A stretch of DNA of 64,000 bases from Aspergillus flavus (lineage: Eukaryota > Ascomycota > Eurotiomycetes > Eurotiales > Aspergillaceae): the NCBI RefSeq assembly GCF_009017415.1, contig NC_092409.1, positions 1,550,001 to 1,614,000 on the forward strand, in the 5' to 3' direction. A program made the position numbers and the translations under genes. Position 1 is the stretch's first letter. Each line of letters opens with the position of its first letter. Shown here one piece after another: positions 10,866 to 22,708 of this stretch. Below the pieces are notes generated by a model. It saw only the letters and a program-made list of their open reading frames with translations, made no database searches and was not told where the DNA came from.

Positions 10866-12659
10866 ATGCTCAAGTCCACCTATACCCCTCCCCCTCCACT
10901 ACCACCAGGTTGGACCGAGCATAGAGCTCCTTCGGGTGCGTCACATCGCCATTGTCATGGAATCTCTCTTGTCTGACCGGTTGTAGGCCACTTGTATTAT
11001 TATAACTCGCAAACAAAACAATCCACCTATACTAGACCTCAGGCATCTGCCGCTCCACCCCAACCTCAATCGGCCCCGTCTGCACCCGATACCACTCACA
11101 ACAATCCTTATCTCACTCCGGATACTTTACCTCCATTTTCCTCGACGCCTTATGCACCTCAGGGTTTGGGGTTCGGCACGTCTATTCAAGCAACATCTCA
11201 ACACGGTCAAAATCGGGGCGGCTTTCGTGGAGGAAGAGGCTATCACGATCGCAGGAATAGAGGACCGGAAGATAGGCCGAAATCGAAACATGCCCTACCC
11301 AGCTGTGCACCCTGGGTACTTGTTGAAACCAAATTGGGAAGGAGATTTGTCCACAACCCTGAAACAAAGGAAAGTTTTTGGAAAATTCCACCGGAGGTAT
11401 TGAAAGGAGTCGTGGAGTACGACCGTATACAGAGAGAGAGAAAAGAAAAGGCGGAGCGCAGTGAAGACATCGATGACGAGAGTTCCGTACTTGAAAGGGA
11501 AACTGAAACATCTGGTAAACAGCATCATGAGCAGAAAGGAATCACCCCGGCTGCATATGCAGGTGAAGAAAGCGATGAATATGAGGAAGTCGAAGTTACA
11601 GATAGCGAAGGTGAAGATGCGGAGGATCATCCTTCCAAACGACCGAAAACAGAGGGCGAAGATGGCCAACAACAACCCTTGGAGTTCACGGAAGAAGATA
11701 TCGAGTATCAACTGGCCGCTATGGGTGAAGAATATGGCCTTGATCCCGGCGAATATGGTGAACCAGGCGAAGATGGCTGGGAAGAAGGTGCTGAGGGACT
11801 ACCACTCACAGAAGAAGACGCAACTGCTCTGTTCCGTGACCTTCTTGATGATTACCACATTAACCCGTATGCAACCTGGGAGAAGATTATTGAAGAGGGC
11901 CGGATTATAGAGGACTCTCGTTACACCGCGCTTCCGAATATGAGGTCACGTAGGGAAGTTTGGTCTCATTGGAGCCGTGACCGGATCCAAGTGCTTAAGG
12001 AACAGAAAGAGAGACAAGAGAAAAAGGACCCGCGCATCAAATATCTAGCTTTCCTTGAAGCGCACGCTACCCCCAAGCTATATTGGCCGGAATTCAAACG
12101 CAAGTATCGCAAGGAGGCCGAAATGAAAGACTCTCAGCTGTCCGATAAGGACCGAGAGAAATTCTATCGCGACTTAATGTCGCGGTTAAAACAGCCGGAA
12201 AGCACTCGCAAGTCCGAACTCTCCGCCTTGCTGAAGTCCGTCCCCCTGCATGATTTAAATCGCTCGTCGAGCCTGGAAGCTCTCCCTCCAACTATCATTA
12301 CCGATATCAGATATATCTCTCTGCCTGCGAAGGTTCGCGACCCCCTTATTGAGACCTACATATCTACTTTGCCTCCAGCGCCTGAGCAGGGTGAGCATAT
12401 GACTGCAGAGCAACGAGAAGAGGCAGAGCGTAAGAGATTGGAGCGCGAAAAGCGTGAGAAGGCTTTGGCAGAACGGGAGAAACAAGTGCAAGAGGACAAG
12501 CGGAAGCAGTGGGGTGACCTCGCCCGTGGGAGGAATCTTCTACGAGAAGGACAGGCAGAGATTGAAGAAGCCCTGAGGATAGGTAAGGCAGGGCTACGGA
12601 GCCATATAGAGGGCGAGCAAGACTCTTCAAAGGAAGGGGAAGCCCAGGAAGGGAAGTGA
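10866..12659 (+). CDS. WW and FF domain pre-mRNA splicing factor (Urn1/Dre4/TCERG1-like)
   Basis: Exons 10866-10935 and 10987-12659 with a 51 nt intron (GTGCGT donor, TGTAG acceptor); 580 residues. A first WW domain lies at about residues 12-40 (PPGWTEHRAPSG, then YYYNSQTKQSTYTRP), and a second, degenerate WW-like segment (WVLVETKLGRRFVHNPETKE) at about 120-150. A strongly acidic region rich in Glu and Asp follows. FF-type modules start near LTEEDATALFRDLLDDY and continue through ATPKLYWPEFKRKYRKEAEM. The C-terminus is a long charged helix. Family members associate with U2 or tri-snRNP splicing complexes and with phosphorylated RNA polymerase II tails. A nuclear splicing role is by family. 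Confidence 0.85.
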
Positions 12660-13014
12660 TGCATATGTAGTAATGATCTTGTAATAGTACAAATCCATTC
12701 AATTGTTATTGTCTGGCCAAGAACAGCCCGCCGAACCGTCACGGCTATGTGACCATTCATATCCTTCTATATCTCCAGACAAATTATTGGTTCGACGTAG
12801 GTCACAGGACAACAAATACTCATACCTAATAGATACAGAATAGCCAGGGCGCCAGGCTTGGAATCCAGTGATGTATGTTGACACATTAGAGAACACTTTT
12901 GTGCGACTTCGTATAGCTCATGGGGTATCAATGTAATTATGAAAAGTTCGAGACCTCCCTTTGTAAAAAAATGACACCTTTTCCGTTTTCCCAGTTTGAT
13001 TCTTTTCAGGTCTG
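12660..13014. other. Convergent 3' region, no gene seen
   Basis: About 355 bp between two convergent stop codons. It holds only the expected 3' UTRs; no terminator-like signal can be named with confidence. Confidence 0.5.
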
Positions 13015-13842
13015 TTACCTGAATCTCCAATTATCCCAGTCGTCATCGTCGTCGTCATCATCATCGTCGTCATCATCATTTTCCTCGTCTTCCTGGCCCT
13101 TTTCATGGTCTTTTGACACCGTGGCGGCCGAAGCTGGACCATCCATCAAATCATCTTCATTTACCCCTGTGGCCCTCATATTTCTTAGTTCTTCACGTTT
13201 GTGTTTCAATCGTCTAACCCGCTCCTCTAGTTGTTCCATCTCGTCGAACTCGTCTTCTAAGAAGCGGGCTGCGTCCTCACGTTCACCTTCGGCCTCAGCC
13301 TCACGGCCACGGGTTATTGTGTCATTTTCTTTCTCTTGTTGTGCTGCCAGTTGCTCAGCAGAAATAGGTGCCGCTGATATCGTCGCCTGCGCGGCAACTG
13401 CAGCAGGCGCTTGTGGTGCCCGGGTTGGGGCCGCCACTTCACGCTCAAAAGCAGCCCATTCGTCTTCATCGATATTCTGTGGTTGCTCAGTCGTATTATT
13501 CGATGCCGCTGCTGCCTCAGATGGTTGTGCACTAGGTTGAGCGAAAAGCTGTTCAGCTTCTTGGTCTGATGGGGGTTCCGGGCCAGTAATATCTTGCTCT
13601 GGGAGTTCAATGTCTTCGTCAAGGGACTGGGCACTCGGTGGCTGTACGGTACGAATATTCGCTGACTGCGGATCCGCGTTTGCGATCGCGTGTCTCATTT
13701 TCTTGCGCGTCAAGTCATCTTCGGGATCTACCTTGCGCTTCTTGGTGACGCGGTTTGTTGTTGACGTTGCTGCTCTTCCAGTCTGATTTGAGCCCTTGCG
13801 AGAAGCCAGTTCATTTCGAAGTAACGACCGAACATCCGCCAT
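13015..13842 (-). CDS. ZNF830/CCDC16-like nuclear coiled-coil protein without its zinc finger
   Basis: Single exon, 275 residues. It starts MADVRSLLRNELASRKG, has a basic KKRKV nuclear-localisation-like motif, a low-complexity middle, a DEDEWAAFEREVAAP motif, and a charged coiled coil with FDEMEQLEERVRRLKHKREE. It ends in a run of 13 aspartates followed by WDNWRFR. The start, the EWAAFERE motif and the coiled coil resemble the fungal ZNF830 (CCDC16) group, a spliceosome-associated family. The C2H2 finger usual after the first helix in that family is absent, and no intron could hide it. Assignment is therefore tentative; the nuclear location is inferred. Confidence 0.62.
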   Translation of the reverse strand: MADVRSLLRNELASRKGSNQTGRAATSTTNRVTKKRKVDPEDDLTRKKMRHAIANADPQSANIRTVQPPSAQSLDEDIELPEQDITGPEPPSDQEAEQLFAQPSAQPSEAAAASNNTTEQPQNIDEDEWAAFEREVAAPTRAPQAPAAVAAQATISAAPISAEQLAAQQEKENDTITRGREAEAEGEREDAARFLEDEFDEMEQLEERVRRLKHKREELRNMRATGVNEDDLMDGPASAATVSKDHEKGQEDEENDDDDDDDDDDDDDWDNWRFR

Positions 13843-14619
13843 CGTAATGAAGATAACTCCTTTTTCTAATTAATGTATGATTTCTTTCTGTTTCTTAATA
13901 AAAGAGCCTTTGATGGTTGTAATGCAGTATTCAAGGATATCGTAGCTTTGTTAGACTAGTGTTAGATGCAGGACGATCAGGAAAATGCGCAATCTATGTG
14001 GGGATACGGCGAAGCTTTCAATGAATAAACGCGACGAAGAGGAACCCTGTTGGCGTCGTGCCAAGCGCTCCCCGCCGAGCCGCATCCATCCATTCACGTG
14101 CTCGCTGACTCAGCCGGCGACCGCGACTCCGTCTTCATTCATTCCTCTTCTTCCAACTTCATCTCCTCATCTCCCCATCGCCTCCCTGTCAACTGAACTG
14201 TCGCCAAACTCATCAGAAGTCGCTACGCAGTCGCTCGGTTGCCAATTTGGTATCGCCGGATTGCAGGACATATCTATAAATCTCAGCCAGCATCAAGACA
14301 GCGCTCACGCGACCCCGCTCACGCCAAGCATTCACGCTGCGCGCGAAAGAGGAATTCGTCAGAGTCAGAACACCGAAACCCGGTGTTGGAAATACTGTCG
14401 CTACGCGTTGTGTCTTAAATAAATCTTTGTGGAAACAAATTTGAGAAGATAAAGTAATACCCGTGTGGACCGAGCAGCAGTGCCACTGTCCAGCGTCTTC
14501 TCTTGTGTATTACTTGAACCCTCTGATGCCGTAGAACGAGATTTGGGTGGCGCTTGTCCCAGGTTACTCTACATCGCACCGTAGAAAGCTTTTGCATCTT
14601 ATCATTATATACCCCCACC
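13843..14619. promoter_or_regulatory. Divergent promoter / 5' UTR region, ZNF830-like gene / BYE1
   Basis: 777 bp. The part near 14090-14180 is CT-rich on the plus strand, as in fungal core promoters. A 145-codon open frame (13985-14422) has biased Ser/Pro/Thr composition and no domain, and is taken as 5' leader sequence rather than a gene. Confidence 0.5.
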
Positions 14620-17509
14620 ATGGCCGGTAAGCTCCTAGTAACCACAATCTCGCGGACGGTATGTCAGTCCACATAGGAGTGGAGTGACGGTTGAACGCAG
14701 ATCCCCGATCAGTCTGAATAGCCAGCTAACAGCGACGTCAGAAGAGCCGCGACGATCAGGTCGCTCGACCAAGGGTCAGCACAAGAACCTCGATCTTATC
14801 CCTGAGACACCTGCGAAGAAACCCAAGTCGAAAGCGCAGCCGAAGGAAAAACCACCGAAGCCTTCCGTCGAACCAACACCTGCCCCCAGTGAAGAAGAAG
14901 AGATTATCCGATGTATATGCGGAGAATATGAAGAGGAGGAAGACATTGAACGTGATATGATCTGCTGCGATCGCTGTTCAGCATGGCAACATAATGACTG
15001 CATGGGTCTCACATTCGCGAAGGGCGAGGAGCCAGACGAGTACTTTTGTGAGATATGCAAGCCTGAAAATCATAAAGTTCTCCTGGATAAGATTGCGCGT
15101 GGTGAAAAGCCTTGGGAGGAGGCAGCTGAAAAAAGGCGCAAAGAAGCCGAGGAAAAGAAAGCATCACGCCGCAGAAAGGGTAAAAAGGGAGGCAGAAGAG
15201 GCAGACCCAGTGAGCCCAAACCTGAGCCCAAACCTGAGCCCAAAACCGAGGCGAGCACACCAGCACGTACAGCTGCTTCGTCAACCCCAGCCCCTGCTCC
15301 TGCTCCTACTCCCGCTCCCGCTCCCGCTCCTGTTTCTATTCCTGCTCCTGTTCCTGCTCCTCCAGCGCCTGAGGCTGCTCCGACTTCCCCAGCACCATCA
15401 TCTGTCACACCGGTCACCGAGAAGAATGGTGCCGTCCCCGATGCTCAATCGGCAAGTGCTCAAAAACGCAAGTTTGATGAACATCAGGATGTGTCTACGC
15501 CTGAACCTGTGAGTGCTCTAGATGACTCCTTCGAGCAAGCTACTCTGATAACTAATCACCTCATGTTTCAGACACCGAAATCGAAACAGCAGAAGGTCTC
15601 TCCCCCAGCAGACACTGATACTGTGATGACTACCGTGGAACCAACCCAAGTAAAGGATGAGGCTAAGGAGCAGCCTTCACGCCAGAACTCTACCGCAGAA
15701 ACGGCAGTGGTTGAGGGCGTAAAGACTGTGGAAGAACTCTCTAATCCTGCTCGGAAAAGTGCGGCCAGTGCTCTGGTCAGGTTATTTGTAGATCAGGTTT
15801 CTGAGGCCCGAAGGCGAGGTTCCTTCAGCTTGTCGGATGGGAAGTCAGCGGAGGAGGTCGCGCGGCAACTCGCTCTCTCAATTGAGAATGCAATGTATGA
15901 GAATTTCTGCGGAGGATCTGGAGAGACCACAGAGCAGTATAAAGCACAATTGCGGACGATCTTGTTCAACGTAAAGAAGAATCCTTCTCTACGGGATCGT
16001 CTGCTCGTAGGTAGTTTACTCCCAGATACCCTCTCTAAGATGAGCTCCCAAGACATGGCAAGTGAAGAACTGCAACAGAAGGACGCCGAAATCAAGCGCG
16101 AAGCCGAAAGGCAGCATATTATCGTGCAAGAACAAGGGCCAAGGATCAGGCGGACCCATAAAGGCGAGGAACTGGTTGAAGACGATAATCAGAATGTGCC
16201 CAGTGAGCCCGTGTTCTCTGCTGCTCCCCGTCGAAGCTTAGTCGATGCAGATGGCAGCCAAAGCCCAGGTCCTCAGCAGTCCGGCGATGGCGATAACGTT
16301 CGGAAACCTGGTAACCAGCAAGCGTCTGACAGCAAACCCACCGACGGTATTTCTCACGACCAGCACTTCCCGCCTAGGGCTCACTCCCCTGGCGGCACTG
16401 AGCACGAGCAAGTGTTTCCAGAGGTGGCAACCCACATTCGACAACCACTCCCGACTGGAACGGCTCAGGCCGATGCAGAGATCGATCAGCTTCTAAAGGA
16501 CGATGAACCGGAGTCACCGCCCTACTCACCTAAGGATTATCATGACGAAGGAGCTGTTTGGCGTGGCAAGGTCATCATGAACCCCATTGCCGAGTTTTCC
16601 TCCTCAGCTAAACATGTTGGAGGTGCCGACCTCAGTGGGCGAATCCCCTGGAGTCAGCTTGCGCCTTCGACATTGCTAGTGGATGGCAGAATTGACATCC
16701 AACTGGCCAGCGAGTATCTCTGCAACTTGCGTTTCAGTACTTCCACAGACGTGTCAGTCATTTGTATCAAGAAGCCCGAGTTGCCAAAAGAGCAGGCCGG
16801 CTTCGACAAGCTCTTTAACTATTTCTCGGATCGCAAGAGATACGGTGTGGTGGGCAAGCATCCTCTAGCAGCCGTCAAAGATACTTATCTTATTCCCATC
16901 GAGGCTGGGTCAGTTAAGAAACCCGAGTTCATTGAACTCTTAGAGAACAATACCTTGGAGGATCCAACTCCAGAACGGGTTCTTCTCGTCGTTTTTGCCG
17001 TGAAGACCTCTGAATCGAATCCCCCCTCGGTACAGCCCTCATCGCACCATCCGAGCCAGGAGCCAGTGGCTTCTGCGAGTCCGGCGACACCTCAGCAACA
17101 ACAATTCATGACTCCTGGGCCACGGCCCGTGTCTCAAATCACCCCAGCCCCTTCGAACTTTGACGGAACGCCACTGGCACATTCCCCATATGGTCAGCAG
17201 CAACACCAATTTCAACACCAACATCCTCCACATGCTCCCCAATTTGCACCATATCAGAGCCCGGCGCCACAAAACCAGGCCCCAGTCACGGGTCTTGCAG
17301 CTGCCGTTCAGGTGCTGGGTAATCAGGCTAGCTCCCCAGCTATTCAACAGCTCTTGCAACAGGCGCCGAACGCGGATATTACCCAACTGAGTGTCGTCCG
17401 TGATATCTTGTTGCGACGGCCGGAGACAGCGCTCAACTACGAAATATTGATGCAGGAATTGGTCCAGGCTACGACGAATGGGCATACTCTACAGCAGAAC
17501 GCAAAGTAG
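14620..17509 (+). CDS. BYE1: PHD, TFIIS-central and SPOC domain transcription factor (Bye1-like)
   Basis: Exons 14620-14626, 14742-15508 and 15572-17509 give 903 residues. The 7 nt first exon (ATGGCCG) joins after a 115 nt intron (GTAAGC donor, CTAAC branch) to give MAEEPRRSGRSTKGQHKNLD. A PHD finger at about residues 65-120 has CICGE, MICCDRCSAWQHNDC and FCEICKPENH. A TFIIS central-like domain starts at NPARKSAASALVRLF, and a SPOC domain starts at VWRGKVIMNPIAEF. The tail is Gln/Pro-rich. A Pro-Ala repeat lies at 15285-15400. Bye1 binds RNA polymerase II and trimethylated H3K4 chromatin. The second intron, 15509-15571, is 63 nt with no stop, so retention would add 21 residues. Confidence 0.88.
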
Positions 17510-18037
17510 ATGGCTATAGTACGACTGTATAATAATCATCGGTTATTTTTCTTAGGTTCATTTTGGACATGGTGTCTGTGTTGTACTGCTGTTACTCTTA
17601 CTGGGAAGGGGCAAAATGGGATATTGGGTGAACATGGGATATCTACATTTATTTTCGCAACGGACTTCCAGCACAGCGATGAATATTTCTTTTACTCAAT
17701 TCATATCTGAACTTTTTCAGACCAACTTGCCTTTGTAACTTTCTTTGCCTGTCAATGCGATGCTATATACTCCATTCATTTTCCAGATAATTTCCAATTA
17801 TGAAACCCAGTTTGTGAATCGCACTTCCATGCCGTCATTACGTAGAACTAGCAACTTGCGGCTCGGGCAAGCAGACCAACTGTATTGCAGAATTTGGCCC
17901 AGGTTTGGATTTTCAAGACTAGTACTTTATCCTATTAACACATATGACAATTCATAACGTCCTGATAGAAAGAATAACGCCTGCGCTATGCGAATCCAGC
18001 AGCAAAAGAAAAGAAGAGTAGTGAATAGCCATCATCA
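17510..18037. other. Convergent 3' region, no gene seen
   Basis: 528 bp between the BYE1 and LUC7 stop codons. Moderately AT-rich, with only short frames lacking any domain. Confidence 0.5.
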
Positions 18038-18990
18038 TCACCACCGTCCACCACGCTTCTTGTAGCCGCCGCCACCACCATACCGAGGTCCTCTACCACC
18101 ACCTGAGCGGCCACCCCAGCCACCTTCCTCGTCATCGTGATGACGAACTGGCGGTGGTCTGCCCTTGAGCTCCTCGCTGAGTTTCTTAAACGTCTTGCGC
18201 ATGTCCGAGTACCCCATGTGCATTTTACCGAAGAAATGATCCGCCAATCGACGGTCGTTATCGAGACGACTCAGATATGCGCCGCAAACATCGCATACCT
18301 GCAGCTTCTGGTGGCCTGACGGGCCAGAGGTATCCTGCAGATTCTTCAATTCGCGTTCGCACGTTTCCTTTTGGTGTTTGGCTGTACGGATCTTGTGCAA
18401 TTCATTGTATGCCTGCGCAACGGAGCCGGTTTCGCCTAGGACGGAAATCTCAAGCAGGCCGCCGTTGATCGTTTTGGTATAATCAGAGATTTGTTTGAGC
18501 TGATGATTGTTAGCAACTAGCTTTAGTTCGCTTGGTGAAGAAGCTATCCTTACAAGGTTATTTGTTTGTCGAATTTCGTCCGGGGTCTTTTCCAACCGCC
18601 GCTGTGCGGAGTCAATTCTCCGGTCACAATCATCAATGTATTTCTGCATGTCTCTCATGTAGTCAAAGTCAAAGCCCCATTTAGCCTTCTCCGCAGCCGA
18701 AGCTGTCTCATACTCCGTCTTCAGACCTTCACTATGCACCTTAGGGCAAGGGCCAAGATCTTGCTTGGTATTGGTGAAGAGATCATGCGGGCATGTGCCG
18801 ACGAGATATGAACGACAGACTTTGGGATCGGTAATAGAAAGCTGGGCGTTGCGAGAGGGAGCACCAGTACCCATGAGCTGGTCCGCTACGAGAAGATTTC
18901 TATTAGCTAGGGTTCGAGCTGTGTTTCTTATGTTAGAGCTAGCTTACCTCCCATGAGCTGCTCGAGCAGCTTTCTCTGTTCCGCCGCCAT
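18038..18990 (-). CDS. LUC7: Luc7-like U1 snRNP splicing factor
   Basis: Coding order exons 18948-18990, 18554-18885 and 18038-18499 give 278 residues. The protein starts MAAEQRKLLEQLMGADQLMG. A CCCH-type finger has CRSYLVGTCPHDLF and CPKVHS, then a long helix (about residues 60-150), then a C2H2-like finger with VCDVCGAYLSR and HFFGKMHMGY. A Gly/Arg-rich tail ends YKKRGGRW. Luc7 is a U1 snRNP component that helps choose 5' splice sites. The second intron, 18500-18553, is 54 nt (GTAAGG donor, CTAAC branch, CAG acceptor) and free of stops. Family alignment requires its removal, giving QTNNLLKQISD. Divergent from GPI16. Confidence 0.93.
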
Positions 18991-19452
18991 GATGCAATGA
19001 CTCCGAGAAGGGACGTTCGTGCGAGAAGAGTGGGGATCGTACGTATATGAGAGCTGTTGCGATGCACGAAAGACGATTATTCTGCGGAGTGGCGCTAAAC
19101 GCGGTCGCGGCTGCGCTTACTCTAAAGGTCATCGACCCCTTTCGGTAAGTGTCCGAGCATTAGTCCAGATGTTCTACCCCATAAGAACGTCAGAGCTATG
19201 GCCGAATGACCTGAATGAGGATTCCAATTTAATCCGATTACCAACAGCTTCTAGCAATTGCGAAACCCGGCGCCCATTATCCTCCCCCCCTAAAGCGCTG
19301 CCCAATACCACGTTACGGGATCTAGATGCTAAATTATTCTGTCTCCTTCGGTCCGGAGATCTAACACTTTACAACCCGTGCATGGCTTGATATTGGGTTG
19401 GGAGATATTCTTAAAACAGTGCTTGAAACTTCTCTTTGGCAAGCATGACGGA
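18991..19452. promoter_or_regulatory. Divergent promoter region, LUC7 / GPI16
   Basis: 462 bp between divergent start codons. Nothing specific beyond promoter-like non-coding sequence was recognised. Confidence 0.5.
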
Positions 19453-21340
19453 ATGATTGTCCTCTCTCTTTTTCCTCTCTTTCTCCTTGTCGCGTTGTCC
19501 TCGCTCACCTACGCGACATCGGACTACCATGAGAGCCTCACCCTGCAGCCATTGCCGCAGTCATCTTTATTAGCGTCCTTTAATTTCCGGAGCAATGCTT
19601 CTCAGGAGTCCTTTGACGAGCGGAATTTTCGCCACTTTCCCCGTGCGCTAGGTCAGATATTGCAACATGCTCACACCAAGGAGTTACATCTGCGATTCAC
19701 TACGGGAAGATGGGATGCTGAAAGCTGGGGATCGCGCCCCTGGTATGGGGTTAAAGAAGGAAACACGGGTGTGGAATTATGGGCATGGATTGATGGGGCA
19801 GATGATCAAGAGTGCGTGCAATCTAGTTCGGACCCCTGCTCCTTGGATGCATATGCTGACGAAGATAAAAGAGCGTTTGCGAAATGGATTACACTGACAC
19901 AGTCTCTGTCTGGTTTATTCTGCGCATCGCTCAACTTCATTGACTCAACTCGGACTACCCGACCAGTTGCGTCTTTCTCTCTCGCCGGAGACCATCCGGC
20001 TTCGAGTAATCTACATCTTTTGCATGGCACACTTCCGGGCGAAGTTGTCTGCACAGAGAACCTTACACCCTTTCTGAAACTCCTACCGTGCAAAGGCAAA
20101 GCCGGTGTTGCCAGTCTGCTTGATGGACATAAGTTGTTTGATGCGTCTTGGCAGAGTATGTCGGTTGATGTACGTCCTGTCTGTTCTGGTCCCGATGATT
20201 GTCTTGTGCAAATCGAACAAACTGTGGATATTGTGCTTGACCTTGACAGGTCGAAAAGGCCTCGAGGTGAGTCAAACGAATTTCCTCATCATTCATTAAA
20301 GCTCCTAACAAGTCTTAGACAATCCAATTCCCCGACCAGTCCCTAATGATCAGCTTGCCTGCGATACATCGAAGCCATATCACTCTGATGATACCTGTTA
20401 TCCTTTGGAGAAGACCTCCGAAGGCGGCTGGTCTCTAAGCGAAATCTTTGGGCGCACTGTTAGCGGCGTTTGCCCGTTAGGCGATAGCCAAAGCTCTGAG
20501 GAAACTATCTGCTTGCGCGTACCCCATGAGCGAGGGGTCGCTGTCTTTGAAGGTGCGGTCGAGACTCGTAAGCCGGATGGCTTCACTCGGTGTTACACGC
20601 TCCAACCCTCCGGCGCATTTGATTTGGTCATGCCGGAGCAGGAAGCCACAACCCATGTTCCTCTAGATGAGCCTGTCTTGCGTGCGGAACGGACGATCGT
20701 TGGCCACGGCGTGGAACGGGGTGGCATGCGTATCATCTTTGATAATCCCTCTGATACGGACGCGGTTGATTTCATGTATTTTGAGACCCTCCCGTGGTTC
20801 TTACGTCCGTATGTGCACACACTACAAGCGACGATCACTGGGCGTGATGGGATCCGTCGACAAGTTCCCACCTCACAGCTCATCAAGGAAACCTTCTACC
20901 GCCCAGCGATTGACAGAGAACGCGGCACACAGCTAGAACTAGCTTTATCCGTCCCGGCTGCCTCTACTGTGACACTTACATATGACTTCGAGAAGGCCAT
21001 TTTACGATACACCGAGTACCCCCCGGACGCCAACCGTGGTTTCAACGTTGCCCCGGCGGTGATTAAGATCGGTGGACATGAAAACCCGATCTACATGCGC
21101 ACAACCAGCCTTCTTTTGCCGCTACCCACGCCGGATTTTAGTATGCCGTACAATGTGATTATCCTTACCAGCACGGTTATCGCTCTAGCGTTCGGAAGCA
21201 TCTTCAACCTCTTAGTCCGTCGCTTCGTCTCCGCCGAAGAGGCAGCCGCACTCACATCACAGACATTAAAGGGCCGCCTGGCAGGCAAGGTCGTAGCAAT
21301 ACGGGATCGGATAAAAGGGAAGAGCGCAAAGGTTGAATAG
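19453..21340 (+). CDS. GPI16: GPI transamidase component Gpi16 (PIG-T)
   Basis: Exons 19453-20266 and 20319-21340 (52 nt intron, GTGAGT donor, CTAAC branch, TTAG acceptor) give 611 residues. An N-terminal signal peptide (MIVLSLFPLFLLVALSSLTY) is followed by a lumenal domain with ESLTLQPLPQSSLLASFNF, FPRALGQIL and WGSRPWYGVKEGNTGVELWA, typical of Gpi16/PIG-T. A single membrane span near the C-terminus (VIILTSTVIALAFGSIFNLL) is followed by a short basic cytosolic tail. Gpi16 is a subunit of the ER complex that swaps the C-terminal signal of precursor proteins for a GPI anchor. The ATG at 19453 is chosen because it directly precedes the signal peptide. Confidence 0.93.
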
Positions 21341-21593
21341 CCTTGTCAGATATAGAATCAAATAATGCACATACGTTATATTATTCACTCTTATGACATC
21401 TAACCCTTGTGTGAATGCATTATAATACAATATCTCATAATACCACGAAAACTCCAATAAACAATATAATACCCTCATACAATTTCCTGCATCACACCGC
21501 ATCATAGCACATTCAACCAAACCTACCAATCAATCAGCAATCCAACCCAACACAACAACCAAAATCCAAAGAAGAAAAAAGGGGGGAAAAAAC

Positions 21594-22054
21594 TCACATA
21601 TTACCCAAAACACCCTTCGCCTTCTCCCACCCAGGCAAAGTATCCGAACCCCCAGGCTTCTGCGTCATGAAACTATGATCCTCAGTCGCGCACGTCCCCT
21701 CATGCTCACCCATTTCTCTATTCCTCCGATCCATAAAGTTACTCTCCGCCATACCCTTCTGGTCTCTTAAACTCGAGAACTCGTCTGCAGATGACAGTGA
21801 TGTCTTGATTTTGTCCTGATCAAACCGTTAGCTACACCAACGTATAATCACATGGGAGTAGGTAAGGAGTAATAGTATATGAGACATACAGAGATATGAC
21901 CCGTTCCTTCTCCGCCAGTTCCACCTTTGAAGAATCCAGAATCGCCCCAGCCTCGGCCGCCGCCGACGTTGTTGGCTGGTGTTGGCTCGACGCTGGCGCC
22001 GCCTCTGGTGCCGCCGGAGGGGTGCTCGTTCATGTGGGTGTTAGCTCCGGACAT
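21594..22054 (-). CDS. Small glycine-rich conserved hypothetical protein
   Basis: Coding order exons 21890-22054 and 21594-21815, joined across a 74 nt intron (GTATGT donor, CTAAC branch, TCAG acceptor), phase 0; 128 residues. The N-terminal half is Gly/Thr-rich (EHPSGGTRGGASVEP, GGGRGWGDSGFFKGG). The second half is charged and ends MTQKPGGSDTLPGWEKAKG followed by VLGNM. No signal peptide or membrane span is visible. The intron's excellent signals and frame continuity support a real gene. Function is unknown. It converges on GPI16 with 253 bp between stops. Confidence 0.72.
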
Positions 22055-22708
22055 TGTGTTGGTTTTGGTTTGGTTTGGTGTATCTGGGATTGAGATTAGT
22101 TGTGTTTAGATGTGATTTTTGTATGTATGTGTGTATATAGTCTGGAGGGTCGATGTATATAGTTCCCGCTTCGGGGTTTGAGGGTATAGACTTAGTGTTT
22201 TGGATCACTTACTTGTTTGTCAAAATAAGTTACTGTTTGTGTAAAAAGATAAGGAGAATTGAGTATCGAGAATGGCCATCTTTTATATCCGGTATCACAC
22301 ATGGCGTACAGTGACGAGGCCCTTGTACAGAGCAATAGAACATAATGATCTCAGTGATATCATCATGACCGCACGCTGTGTTTCTTATTGGCCGCCACTG
22401 GGCTGAGTCAGCCATATCACCAAGCTTTACCGAATTAGGTAGTTAAGGTATAAGTGCATCACTTGCAGAGATCTGCAAAAAAGATGGAGACATCATGATG
22501 CATATGTATTACATGGCTTGGGGAGATCATAGGATAGAAAGGGCATCTTTCATTATCCAATGTTGCCAGGAAATCTCTTTAGCAGAGTGTAGACATAGTT
22601 TAGAAGCATAGCAAATAACAATAGTTCGGGGAATATTCCGTGCATGCAAATAACAATAGTCCTCCAAAACATGATTAAAGAACAATATAAACTCGTGACT
22701 GTGAACAT
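22055..22708. other. Intergenic, promoter of the small Gly-rich gene
   Basis: 654 bp between two minus-strand genes. It contains the upstream region of the 128-residue gene and the 3' end of the RGG gene. No further gene seen. Confidence 0.5.

Noticed and set aside
11152..11910. Alternative-frame ORFs inside the WW/FF gene
   Set aside because: Shadows of the verified reading frame.
13985..14422. 145-codon frame upstream of BYE1
   Set aside because: Biased Ser/Pro/Thr composition from a CT-rich leader; explained as promoter/5' UTR.
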